DNA of 7,861 bases from JBIOYL01 sp044870185 (GTDB lineage: Bacteria > Actinomycetota > CALGFH01): the NCBI GenBank assembly GCA_044870185.1, contig JBIOYL010000424.1:1-7861 (forward strand), written 5' to 3'. Shown here in pieces: positions 1-7,861 of this stretch. Both the position numbers and the translations under genes were made by a program. Numbering within the stretch: the stretch's first letter is position 1; every line of letters begins with the position of its first letter. The notes below the pieces were generated by a model, which was not told where the DNA came from, ran no database searches, and saw only the letters and a program-made list of their open reading frames with translations.

Positions 1-360
1 GGCGGCGGCGAGCGCGGCCGCGGCGAGCCCGGCCAGCGCCGCGCCGCGCCGTCGGGTGAGTTCGGCGGGCTCCCGGCCGTTGCGCAGGTCGACCGCCCAG
101 AAGCCGAGCTCGGCGGCGAGCAGCATACCGGCCCCATACGGCGGTGCTGCGGCACCGAGGCCGCGGCCCGGGCCGGGCAGCACCAGCGCCAGCGCGAACG
201 CGGCCAGCAGCGTCCCCGACGACCAGGCCAGCGGCCCGGCCACGCCGCGCACGACCCCGAGGAGCTGCAGGCCGGCCGCGGCCAGCCCGAGCCCGAGCAG
301 CAGCGGCCGCCCGCCGCCGGCCACGGCCGGATAGGCGCCCAGGGCCAGCGCGGCCGCCAC
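1..360 (-). CDS. Polytopic membrane protein (partial, runs off left edge; start uncertain)
   Basis: The frame is open from upstream of the DUF58 stop to the left window edge. From GTG 360 it gives 120 residues, starting VAAALALGAYPAV. Hydrophobic segments are visible at about residues 1-14, 20-37 (LLLGLGLAAAGLQLLGVV), 44-61 (LAWSSGTLLAAFALALVL), 73-92 (PPYGAGMLLAAELGFWAVDL) and from 106 to the edge, with a charged loop RNGREPAELTRRR between the last two. I do not recognise a family. Its place after moxR and the DUF58 gene, on the same strand, suggests it belongs to the same membrane-associated cluster. The start could instead be CTG 486 or ATT 516, since the frame stays open upstream, and those would add a Gly/Trp-rich N-terminus carrying the 28-bp repeats. 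It shows no transglutaminase catalytic motif in the visible part, but the C-terminus is missing. Confidence 0.65.
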   Translation of the reverse strand, partial: MAAALALGAYPAVAGGGRPLLLGLGLAAAGLQLLGVVRGVAGPLAWSSGTLLAAFALALVLPGPGRGLGAAAPPYGAGMLLAAELGFWAVDLRNGREPAELTRRRGAALAGLAAAALAAA

Positions 361-370
361 CGCCGCGCCG

Positions 371-470
371 CCGATCCAGCCGGGGCCACCGCGCCAGCCG
401 CGCCGGCCAGGGTCGCCGCACCGGCCGGCACCGCCGGCCCGACCGATCCAGCCGGGACCACCGGTCCAGC
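371..470. repeat. Pair of 28-bp direct repeats (371-398 and 443-470)
   Basis: The two copies match at 25 of 28 positions and are 72 bp apart start to start, a multiple of three. They lie in the 122-bp interval between the DUF58 stop and the first standard start (GTG 360) of the next gene. On the minus strand, in the frame of the membrane protein, both read GW-x-GGPGWIG. They may be coding repeats of an extended N-terminus or a non-coding duplication. No gene is otherwise seen in this interval. Confidence 0.7.
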
Positions 471-482
471 CAAGCCAGGCGG

Positions 483-1807
483 TCAGCCGCGCCCGCGAGC
501 CGCCATGCGCCGGAATGTCCGCACCTCCTTGAGCACCGCCTCCAGCGGCCGGTCGGCCCGCCATTCGGCGACCGCGACCCCCAGCCGCCGGTAGGACGCC
601 TGCACCTGCTCGCGCTGCAGCGACCACAGGCGCCAGGCCAGCTCCTGGTCCTCGCGCCGGCCCGGGCGGGTGAACGGGACCGGCGACAGCACCAGGATCG
701 CGACCTCGAACCCGCGCGCCCGCAGGTCCAGCAGCGCCGCGATGCCGCGCTCGTCGAGCAGTGGGGTCAGGCCGAGCACCAGCCCGTTGGGCGGCAGCAT
801 GCGGGCCGGGATCGCGGCCAGGCTGCGGTCCGCCCAGGTCTCGGCGATCTGGCTGTCGATGAGCGTGTCGACGATCCGGTAGTCCTGGGTGCGGCCGCCG
901 GCCGGGTGCAGCCACCTGACGACACCGCCGAACCCGATCAGGCCGACGCGGTCCTTGCTGGCGAGGTAGTGGGCGGCCAGCGACGCGGCCGCCCGCACGG
1001 TGAGATCCAGCGTGCCCGGCTGCCCGTCCGGGCCGCGCCGTCCGTCCGGGCCGCGCCCTCCGTCCGGGCCGGCGCGCTCGTCGCGGGCCTCGGCGAAGGT
1101 GTCCAGGAACAGCACGACGTCGGCGTTGCGCTCGGGATGGTGGTCGTTGACGTACAGCTCGCCGCGGCGGGCGCTGGCCCGCCAGTTGATGCGCCGTACC
1201 TGGTCGCCGGGGACGAGCGCGCGGATGTCGGCGAACTCCACCCCGTCGCCCGAGCGCCTGGCCACCTGCTCGCCGACCAGCCGCTGGGTGCGCAGCGGCC
1301 GGACCAGCGAGCGCAGCGGCTCCGGACGCGGGTAGACCTTGAGGGGCAGCTCGGCGTGCACGTCGCGCCGGTGCACCAGCAGCCCGAAGCGGTCGCCGGC
1401 GCGCACCCGCACCTGGCCGAGCAGGTAGCCGCCCCAGTGGGCGCAGGCGAGCCGCCACGGCACGCGCCGCTCCTCGCCGGCCGCCAGCGCCAGCACCGTC
1501 GGCAGCTCGCCCGGCGCCGCCCGCAGGCCGTCCGGCACCAGCGGCCGCAGCTCCACGCGGGCCAGGGCGGTGGCGGCCCGCAGCCGCACGGCCAGCTCGA
1601 CCTGGTCGCCCTCGGTCGCCCGCGCCCGGTCGAGGGTCACCTCGACGGCCAGCTCGACCTCCTCGGCGGCGGCGAGCCCAAGCGCCAGGCACAGGGCGAA
1701 CGGGGCGGCCAGCGCCGCCAGCTCCGGGCGGCGCAGCACCAGGGCGGCCAGCAGCGCGGCCGCCGCCAGCGCCGCGTACGCGCCCGTCTTGGGCGAGCGC
1801 CGCCGGG

Positions 1808-1811
<4 letters not shown>
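483..1811 (-). CDS. DUF58 protein, membrane-anchored von Willebrand A-like partner of MoxR
   Basis: The protein has 442 residues from the ATG at 1811. That start was chosen because it forms an ATGA overlap with the MoxR stop, whereas the longer upstream frame is Arg-rich sequence inside MoxR. Two hydrophobic segments (about 10-26 and 29-48) form an N-terminal membrane anchor. A beta-rich region follows (50-165), including WGGYLLGQVRVRAGDRFGLL (126-145). The DUF58 hallmark is EFADIRALVPGDQVRRINW (192-210) then RASARRGELYVND (211-223). The first strand of the A-type fold is DVVLFLDTFAEA (231-242); the usual DxSxS metal site is reduced to DTF. A GPDG-repeat loop (248-266) precedes the next helix. 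MoxR-DUF58 pairs are thought to cooperate in assembling or maturing other proteins, some in the envelope; the substrate here is unknown. The gene ends in TGA at 483. Confidence 0.93.
524..530 (-). promoter_or_regulatory. Strong Shine-Dalgarno-like AAGGAGG near the end of the DUF58 gene
   Basis: AAGGAGG lies within the DUF58 codons for Lys-Glu-Val, about 40 nt before the stop. It is 7 nt upstream of an ATT at 516 that is in frame with the membrane protein at the left edge, with no stop between. It could be the binding site for that gene using a rare ATT start, or simply coding sequence. Confidence 0.3.
1016..1072 (-). repeat. Three 18-bp tandem units encoding a GPDG-rich loop in the DUF58 gene
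   Basis: Units starting at 1025, 1043 and 1061 share cgtccgggccg; the first two differ at one of 18 positions, and the third matches over its first 11 bases before diverging. On the coding strand they give GPDGGR-GPDGRR-GPDGQP (residues 248-265). They expand a loop right after the first strand of the von Willebrand A-like fold and keep the frame. Confidence 0.85.
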
Positions 1812-2775
<964 letters not shown>

Positions 2776-2782
2776 CGGCGGG

Positions 2783-3091
2783 TCACATCCCTTCCAGGGT
2801 GTCGAGGATCGCGCGGAGCTGGCGCGTGCCGAACCCGCCGCCGTCGCGGGGGACCGGCCCGGGGGGCGTGGGCCCGAGCAGCTCCCAGACCTCCGCGCCG
2901 AGGACGGCCCGGGCGGCGGCCGGGTTGGCGTCCAGGTCGATGCCGTGCCGGGCGGCCAGCCGCTGCGCCGCGATCGTGCGCAGGCTGCGCCGCAGACGGT
3001 GGGCGTCGACCGGGTTGGTAAGGGCGAAGCGGACCTGCCGTTCGACCTGTGCGAGCTGGGGCAGACGCTGCTCGGGTCGGCGCCGTCTCAT
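2783..3091 (-). CDS. Conserved-type hypothetical protein between DUF4129 and MoxR genes
   Basis: This 102-residue soluble, charged protein has no signal peptide or membrane segment. Its ATG at 3091 overlaps the DUF4129 stop as ATGA, so it is probably translated by coupling. It ends in TGA, 7 nt before the GTG of the MoxR gene. The visible pattern is an N-terminal helix (LPQLAQVERQVRFALTN), a predicted helical segment RLRRSLRTIAAQRLAARHGI, then ARAVLGAEVWELLGP, a Gly/Pro linker (about 74-86), and a final helix RQLRAILDTLEGM. From memory, small proteins with the same layout (a HLR/RLRP...IAAxRL...G...W.L motif ending in a short LExL helix) sit in this position in other actinobacterial MoxR clusters. 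No function is known to me. It may be an adaptor for the MoxR ATPase or DUF4129 protein, but that is inferred from position only. Confidence 0.82.
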   Translation of the reverse strand: MRRRRPEQRLPQLAQVERQVRFALTNPVDAHRLRRSLRTIAAQRLAARHGIDLDANPAAARAVLGAEVWELLGPTPPGPVPRDGGGFGTRQLRAILDTLEGM

Positions 3092-4020
3092 GCCGGCTCC
3101 CGCAGCATGCCCCTGACCGCGACCAGGGCGTCGATGGCCTGGCCGCGCATCTGCTCGGTGATGTCATGGGCGCTGAACCTGGCGAGCTGGAACAGCTCGG
3201 TCAGGCGGCGCACGGGTGCCGGCGCCAGCCGCAGCTGCGGCAGCACCCGCTCGACGTGCTCCAGCGGCGTCTCCGAGCGGTGCCGGCCGGCGCCGAGCGG
3301 GCGCAGGTCCCGTTCCATGGTGGCGTAGGCGGCGATCACGGCGCGGCGCGGGTCGGGCTCGCGCCGCAGGTCGTCGATGCTGGCGCCGAGCGCGGTGTCG
3401 ACCAGCTCGGCGGCGGCCCCGCCGCCGAGCCCGCGCCGGGCTCGCCGGCGGGCGTGGCGGGCGAGCGCGAGGCCGGCGGCGGTGAGCAGCGCGACCCCGG
3501 CGACCCCGGCCAGCGTCCACAGCGTCGGCGCCAGCGGCGCCGGCCGGGCGGGCGGCCGCTGCTCGGGTGGCAGCCGGGTGGCCGGCGGCAGGCGGGTGGC
3601 CGGCGCCGTCGTGCCGGGCGTGGCGGGCGCGGGCAGGTGACCGAGCTGCCGGACGCCGGTGGCGACCAGGCTGAGCAGCAGGGCGGTGGCGAGCACGCCG
3701 GCCAGCTGCAGGTACCAGGGGACGCGGGCCGGCCGGTCCTCGCCCTGCCGGTCGTCGCCGGCCCGGGCGGATCTGGCCGGCGGCAGCACCAGGCGCAGCA
3801 GCACCAGGTCGACGAGGGCGCAGGCCACGACGAGCGCGGCCAGCGCCCTGGCGGCGGTCCCGCCGCCGGCCAGGGCGTCGAGCAGGTCGCGTCCGATGCG
3901 GGCGCCGCCGCCGGCCGCCACCAGACCGAGCAGCACGACCAGCCCGACCAGCAGCCCGGCCTGCGCCGGCCGCGACAGCGGCCGCAGCGGCCGGCCCGCT
4001 CCCCTGCCGTCCTCGCCCGT
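3088..4020 (-). CDS. Membrane protein with C-terminal DUF4129 domain (start uncertain)
   Basis: The protein has about 310 residues if it starts at the ACG at 4020. Four hydrophobic segments are visible: about residues 21-38, 58-80, 102-124 and 167-188. A Pro/Thr-rich stretch with a doubled ATRLPP lies between the third and fourth (about 130-165). An Arg-rich stop-transfer stretch follows the last helix. The C-terminal region matches the DUF4129 pattern: DPRRAVIAAYATMERDL (223-239), SETPLEHVERVL (249-260) and LTELFQLARFSAHDI (273-287). DUF4129 domains are often found next to MoxR and DUF58 genes or on the C-terminus of transglutaminase-like membrane proteins; their molecular role is not known. 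The stop overlaps the next gene by ATGA. The 5' end is unresolved: the first standard in-frame start after atpC is GTG 3936, inside the first helix, and the nearest upstream ATG (4194) lies deep within atpC. Confidence 0.85.
   Translation of the reverse strand, partial: TGEDGRGAGRPLRPLSRPAQAGLLVGLVVLLGLVAAGGGARIGRDLLDALAGGGTAARALAALVVACALVDLVLLRLVLPPARSARAGDDRQGEDRPARVPWYLQLAGVLATALLLSLVATGVRQLGHLPAPATPGTTAPATRLPPATRLPPEQRPPARPAPLAPTLWTLAGVAGVALLTAAGLALARHARRRARRGLGGGAAAELVDTALGASIDDLRREPDPRRAVIAAYATMERDLRPLGAGRHRSETPLEHVERVLPQLRLAPAPVRRLTELFQLARFSAHDITEQMRGQAIDALVAVRGMLREPA
3569..3604 (-). repeat. Tandem 18-bp duplication encoding ATRLPP twice
   Basis: Two adjacent 18-bp units (3569-3586 and 3587-3604) differ at one base. 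They encode ATRLPP-ATRLPP in the Pro-rich loop between the third and fourth hydrophobic segments of the DUF4129 protein. The frame is preserved. Confidence 0.85.
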
Positions 4021-4025
4021 CGCCG

Positions 4026-4030
4026 CCTCC
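4026..4030 (-). promoter_or_regulatory. Candidate ribosome binding site before a non-standard ACG start
   Basis: GGAGG sits 5 nt upstream of an in-frame ACG at 4020. No ATG, GTG or TTG occurs in any frame between the atpC stop and position 3936, so this is the best-placed initiation signal for the DUF4129 gene. In such GC-rich DNA a GGAGG can occur by chance. Confidence 0.35.
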
Positions 4031-4048
4031 CGTGCCCGGGCCCTCCGC

Positions 4049-4453
4049 TCAGCCGGCGCCGAGGCGGCGGCGGGTGATCGCCTTGGCCGTCTCGACCCGG
4101 GCCTCGCCGAAGCGGCCCTCGGCGCGCAGCTCCTCGGCGCGCCGCTCGTAGGCGGCCGGGTCCTCCTGGCCGATCTCGTCGGCGAGCAGCGCATGCTCGG
4201 CCAGGATGTCGACCCGGGTGGTGCCCTCCTCGTCGGTGTCGGCGACGTGCAGGAAGCCGCCGTCGACGGCGGCGGCCACCCGCTCGCCGCCCGAGTCGAT
4301 GAACACCGCGCCGACGTTCAGGGCGGCCAGCAGCGGGGCGTGGCCGGGGAGCAGGCCGATGTCGCCCTCGACGCCGCGGGCCACGACGAACTGCGCCGCC
4401 CCGGTCCACACCTCCCGTTCCGGGGTGACCAGGAACACGGCCAGGTCGGGCAC
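4049..4453 (-). CDS. atpC: F1Fo ATP synthase subunit epsilon
   Basis: Epsilon binds the foot of gamma and the c-ring, and its C-terminal helices can inhibit ATP hydrolysis. The 134-residue protein has the N-terminal beta-sandwich with the signature GDIGLLPGHAPLL (30-42) and VDGGFLHV (63-70). A charged C-terminal helical hairpin follows (about 86-130; AYERRAEELRAEGRFGEAR), so the regulatory domain is present in full. The GTG start at 4453 lies 2 nt after the atpD stop, with a purine-rich GAGGGCGGGGG stretch upstream inside atpD that could serve as its binding site. It ends in TGA. It is the last ATP synthase gene. No hairpin plus T-run follows, so the transcript may continue into the DUF4129 gene. 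Confidence 0.97.
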   Translation of the reverse strand: MPDLAVFLVTPEREVWTGAAQFVVARGVEGDIGLLPGHAPLLAALNVGAVFIDSGGERVAAAVDGGFLHVADTDEEGTTRVDILAEHALLADEIGQEDPAAYERRAEELRAEGRFGEARVETAKAITRRRLGAG

Positions 4454-4455
4454 GG

Positions 4456-5904
<1,449 letters not shown>

Positions 5905-5913
5905 GGCTTGTAG

Positions 5914-5918
5914 CTCCC
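5914..5918 (-). promoter_or_regulatory. Ribosome binding site of atpD
   Basis: The 17-nt gap between the atpG stop and the atpD ATG contains GGGAG, followed by 9 nt and then ATG at 5904. This supports the chosen atpD start and is the clearest initiation signal in the ATP synthase part of the window. Confidence 0.75.
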
Positions 5919-5921
5919 GCG

Positions 5922-6791
5922 TTACTGGAGGGCTTCCGCGCCTCCGACGATCTCCATGAGCTCCTGGGTGATCTGGGCCTGGCGGGCTTGGTTGTACTGG
6001 CGGGTGTAGACCTCGATCAGCTCCTCGGCGTTGTCGGTGGCCGCGCTCATCGCCTTGCGCCTGGCCGCGTGCTCGGAGGCGGCCGCCTCCAGCATGGCGG
6101 TGAACACGCGCGCGTCGATGTAGCGCGGCAGCAGGGCGTCCAGGACCGCCTGGGCGTCCGGCTCGAACAGGTACATCGGGATGGGCCGGCGCTCGTCGAC
6201 CTGCTCGAACGCGAGTGGGATGAAGCGCCGCGCCACCGCCCGCTGGGTGATGGCCGACACGAAGCTCGTGTAGACGGCGTGGATCTCGTCGACCCGGTGG
6301 TCCAGGAACGCCGCCAGCATGGTGTCGGCGGCCCGCTTGGCGTCGTCGTAGGTGGGCGAGTCGGAAAAGCCGGTCCAGGCGTCCTCCAGCGGCCGCTGGC
6401 GGAAGCGGAAGTAGCCCAGGCCCTTGCGGCCGACCACGTACAGCTTGGGCTCCTTGCCTTCGGCGCGCAGCCGGGCGACGAGCTCCTCGGTGGTGCGCAG
6501 GACGTTGGCGTTGTACGGGCCGGCCAGGCCGCGGTCGGAGGTGACCACCAGCACGGCGGCCATGGTCGGGGTGGGCCGCTGCTCCAGCAGCGCGTGCGAC
6601 AGCGCCGTCTCGGTGTTGGCGACGTTGGTGAGCGCCTCGGTGAGCTGGACGGTGTAGGGCCGTGACTGCTGCACCCGCTGCTGGGCGCGCACCACCCGGG
6701 ACGCGGCGATCAGCTCGAACGCCCGGGTGATCTTCATGGTCGACTGCACCGAGCGGATGCGCCGGCGGACGACCCGCAGTTGCGCCGGCAT
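5922..6791 (-). CDS. atpG: F1Fo ATP synthase subunit gamma
   Basis: This is the central shaft of F1. It rotates inside the alpha3beta3 ring and transmits torque between the membrane rotor and the catalytic sites. The 289-residue length is normal for the family. The N-terminal helix carries the family pattern RRRIRSVQSTMKITRAFELIAASR (residues 9-32), the central Rossmann-like domain starts near SDRGLAGPYN (85-94), and the C-terminal helix ends with YNQARQAQITQELMEIVGGA (about 266-285), the most conserved gamma signature. The ATG at 6791 lies 3 nt after the atpA stop, consistent with coupled translation, and the gene ends in TAA. No cysteines or inserted regulatory loop, such as the redox-controlled insert of plant chloroplast gamma, are seen. 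Confidence 0.98.
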   Translation of the reverse strand: MPAQLRVVRRRIRSVQSTMKITRAFELIAASRVVRAQQRVQQSRPYTVQLTEALTNVANTETALSHALLEQRPTPTMAAVLVVTSDRGLAGPYNANVLRTTEELVARLRAEGKEPKLYVVGRKGLGYFRFRQRPLEDAWTGFSDSPTYDDAKRAADTMLAAFLDHRVDEIHAVYTSFVSAITQRAVARRFIPLAFEQVDERRPIPMYLFEPDAQAVLDALLPRYIDARVFTAMLEAAASEHAARRKAMSAATDNAEELIEVYTRQYNQARQAQITQELMEIVGGAEALQ

Positions 6792-6794
6792 CGC

Positions 6795-7861
6795 CTACGG
6801 GCCCCCGCTGGCGCCGCGGCCCACCGGGCCGGCCTCGGCTTCGATCTCCTCCGGGGTCTCACGCCGGTAGCGGGTGAGCGCCTCCTGCTCCTCCTCGCCG
6901 AGCGGCCGGGCCTTCGGCTCGTTGGGCGGCCCGTGCTCGTCCGAGCGGCGGAAGCCCGACGCGAACTGCTCGACCGCGTCCCGGAGCTGGTTCTCGACGT
7001 CGTCGGGCAGGGTGCCCTTGTCGCGGATGTGCTCGCCGATGCCGGGGTGGTGGTCGCGCAGGTAGTCGAGCAGCTCGCGCTCGAAGCGGCGCACGTCCTC
7101 CACCGGCAGCTGGTCCAGGTAGCCGTTGGCGCCGGCCCAGATCGACATGACCTGCTGCTCGACCGGCATGGGCGCATACTGCGGCTGCTTGAGCAGCTCG
7201 ACCATGCGGGCGCCGCGTTCGAGCTGGGCCTTGGAGGCCTTGTCCAGGTCGGAGCTGAACAGCGCGAACGCCTCCAGCTCGCGGTACTGGGCCAGGTCCA
7301 GGCGCAGCCGTCCGGCGACCTGCTTCATGGCCTTGATCTGGGCGCTCCCGCCGACCCGGGAGACCGAGATGCCGACGTTGACGGCTGGACGAACACCCGA
7401 GTTGAACAGGTCGGGCTCCAGGTAGATCTGCCCGTCGGTGATCGAGATCACGTTGGTGGGGATGTAGGCCGAGACGTCGTTGCCCTTGGTCTCGATGATC
7501 GGCAGGCCGGTGAGCGAGCCGCCACCGAGGTCGTCGGACAGCTTGGCGCAGCGTTCCAGCAGCCGCGAGTGCAGGTAGAAGACGTCGCCGGGGTAGGCCT
7601 CGCGGCCGGCCGGGCGGCGCAGCAGCAGCGAGATCTGGCGGTAGGCCTCGGCCTGCTTGGACAGGTCGTCGAACACGACCAGCGCGTGCTCGCCCTGGTA
7701 CATCCAGTGCTGGCCCATGGCCGAGCCGGCGTAGGGGGCGATGTACTTGAACGAGGCGGGCAGCGACGCCGGGGCGTTGATCACCACGGTGTAGTCGAGC
7801 GCGCCGGCCTCGTCCAGCGCCCGGACCAGCTCGCGGACGGTGGTGTCCTTCTGGCCGATGG
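6795..7861 (-). CDS. atpA: F1Fo ATP synthase subunit alpha (partial, 5' end outside window)
   Basis: This is the non-catalytic nucleotide-binding subunit of the F1 head, which alternates with beta in the alpha3beta3 ring on the cytoplasmic side of the membrane. The reading frame is open to the right edge, so only the C-terminal 354 residues are present. The first visible residues, IGQKDTTVRELV, match the stretch just after the Walker A loop of alpha subunits; the loop itself lies outside. Family landmarks follow in order: the FDDLSKQA Walker B region (about residues 63-70 of the visible part), LLRRPAGREAYPGDVFYLHSRLLER, and VGISVSRVGGSAQ, whose Arg (about residue 168) corresponds to the arginine finger that reaches into the beta catalytic site. 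A helical C-terminal domain with a short Gly/Ala-rich tail ends at a TAG stop. The gap to atpG is 3 nt. Nothing looks truncated apart from the window edge. Confidence 0.98.
   Translation of the reverse strand, partial: IGQKDTTVRELVRALDEAGALDYTVVINAPASLPASFKYIAPYAGSAMGQHWMYQGEHALVVFDDLSKQAEAYRQISLLLRRPAGREAYPGDVFYLHSRLLERCAKLSDDLGGGSLTGLPIIETKGNDVSAYIPTNVISITDGQIYLEPDLFNSGVRPAVNVGISVSRVGGSAQIKAMKQVAGRLRLDLAQYRELEAFALFSSDLDKASKAQLERGARMVELLKQPQYAPMPVEQQVMSIWAGANGYLDQLPVEDVRRFERELLDYLRDHHPGIGEHIRDKGTLPDDVENQLRDAVEQFASGFRRSDEHGPPNEPKARPLGEEEQEALTRYRRETPEEIEAEAGPVGRGASGGP

Noticed and set aside
3961..4000. GC-rich inverted repeats (CGGCCG units) just after the start of the DUF4129 gene, as a possible terminator after atpC
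   Set aside because: The short self-complementary CGGCCG words are common in this DNA, there is no T-run on the coding strand, and the segment is inside the coding region.
3049..4077. 342-codon plus-strand frame rich in Gly, Gln and Arg
   Set aside because: It is antisense to the DUF4129 gene and has no motif or initiation context; its composition follows from GC-rich codons read backwards.

Overview
This is a very GC-rich window (by eye above 70 % G+C) with strong G/C preference at third codon positions. Every gene I can support lies on the minus strand, so transcription runs from high to low coordinates. The ATP synthase sequences, the codon bias and the MoxR/DUF58/DUF4129 neighbourhood suggest an actinomycete-type bacterium (Actinomycetota). 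I cannot place it lower than phylum.

Right part (about 7861 to 4049): the distal half of an F1Fo ATP synthase operon in the usual order atpA (its C-terminal 354 codons; the 5' end is outside the window), atpG, atpD, atpC. The atpA-atpG and atpD-atpC gaps are only 2-3 nt; the atpG-atpD gap is 17 nt and carries a clear ribosome binding site. These subunits form the catalytic F1 head (alpha, beta), the rotating shaft (gamma) and its regulatory foot (epsilon).

Left part (about 4020 to 1): with no visible terminator or promoter, the same strand continues into a membrane-associated cluster. It contains a four-helix membrane protein with a C-terminal DUF4129 domain, a 102-residue hypothetical protein, a MoxR-type AAA+ ATPase, a DUF58 (von Willebrand A-like) membrane-anchored protein, and a polytopic membrane protein that runs off the left edge. 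Two junctions are 4-nt ATGA overlaps (DUF4129/hypothetical and MoxR/DUF58), which points to one translationally coupled unit. MoxR-DUF58 pairs are generally thought to act as chaperone-like or metal-insertion systems, but their substrates are mostly unknown.

The oddities are in the left cluster. The MoxR gene carries a one-base frameshift at a short C run (2147-2149). The DUF4129 gene has no ATG, GTG or TTG start between the atpC stop and its first membrane helix. The leftmost membrane gene has an unresolved start with a 28-bp direct repeat upstream. Two genes carry in-frame 18-bp tandem repeats. The frameshift may be a sequencing or assembly error. I saw no RNA gene, mobile element, CRISPR array or terminator, and no clear new system; the best candidate for novelty is the coupling of the MoxR-DUF58-DUF4129 cluster to the ATP synthase operon.
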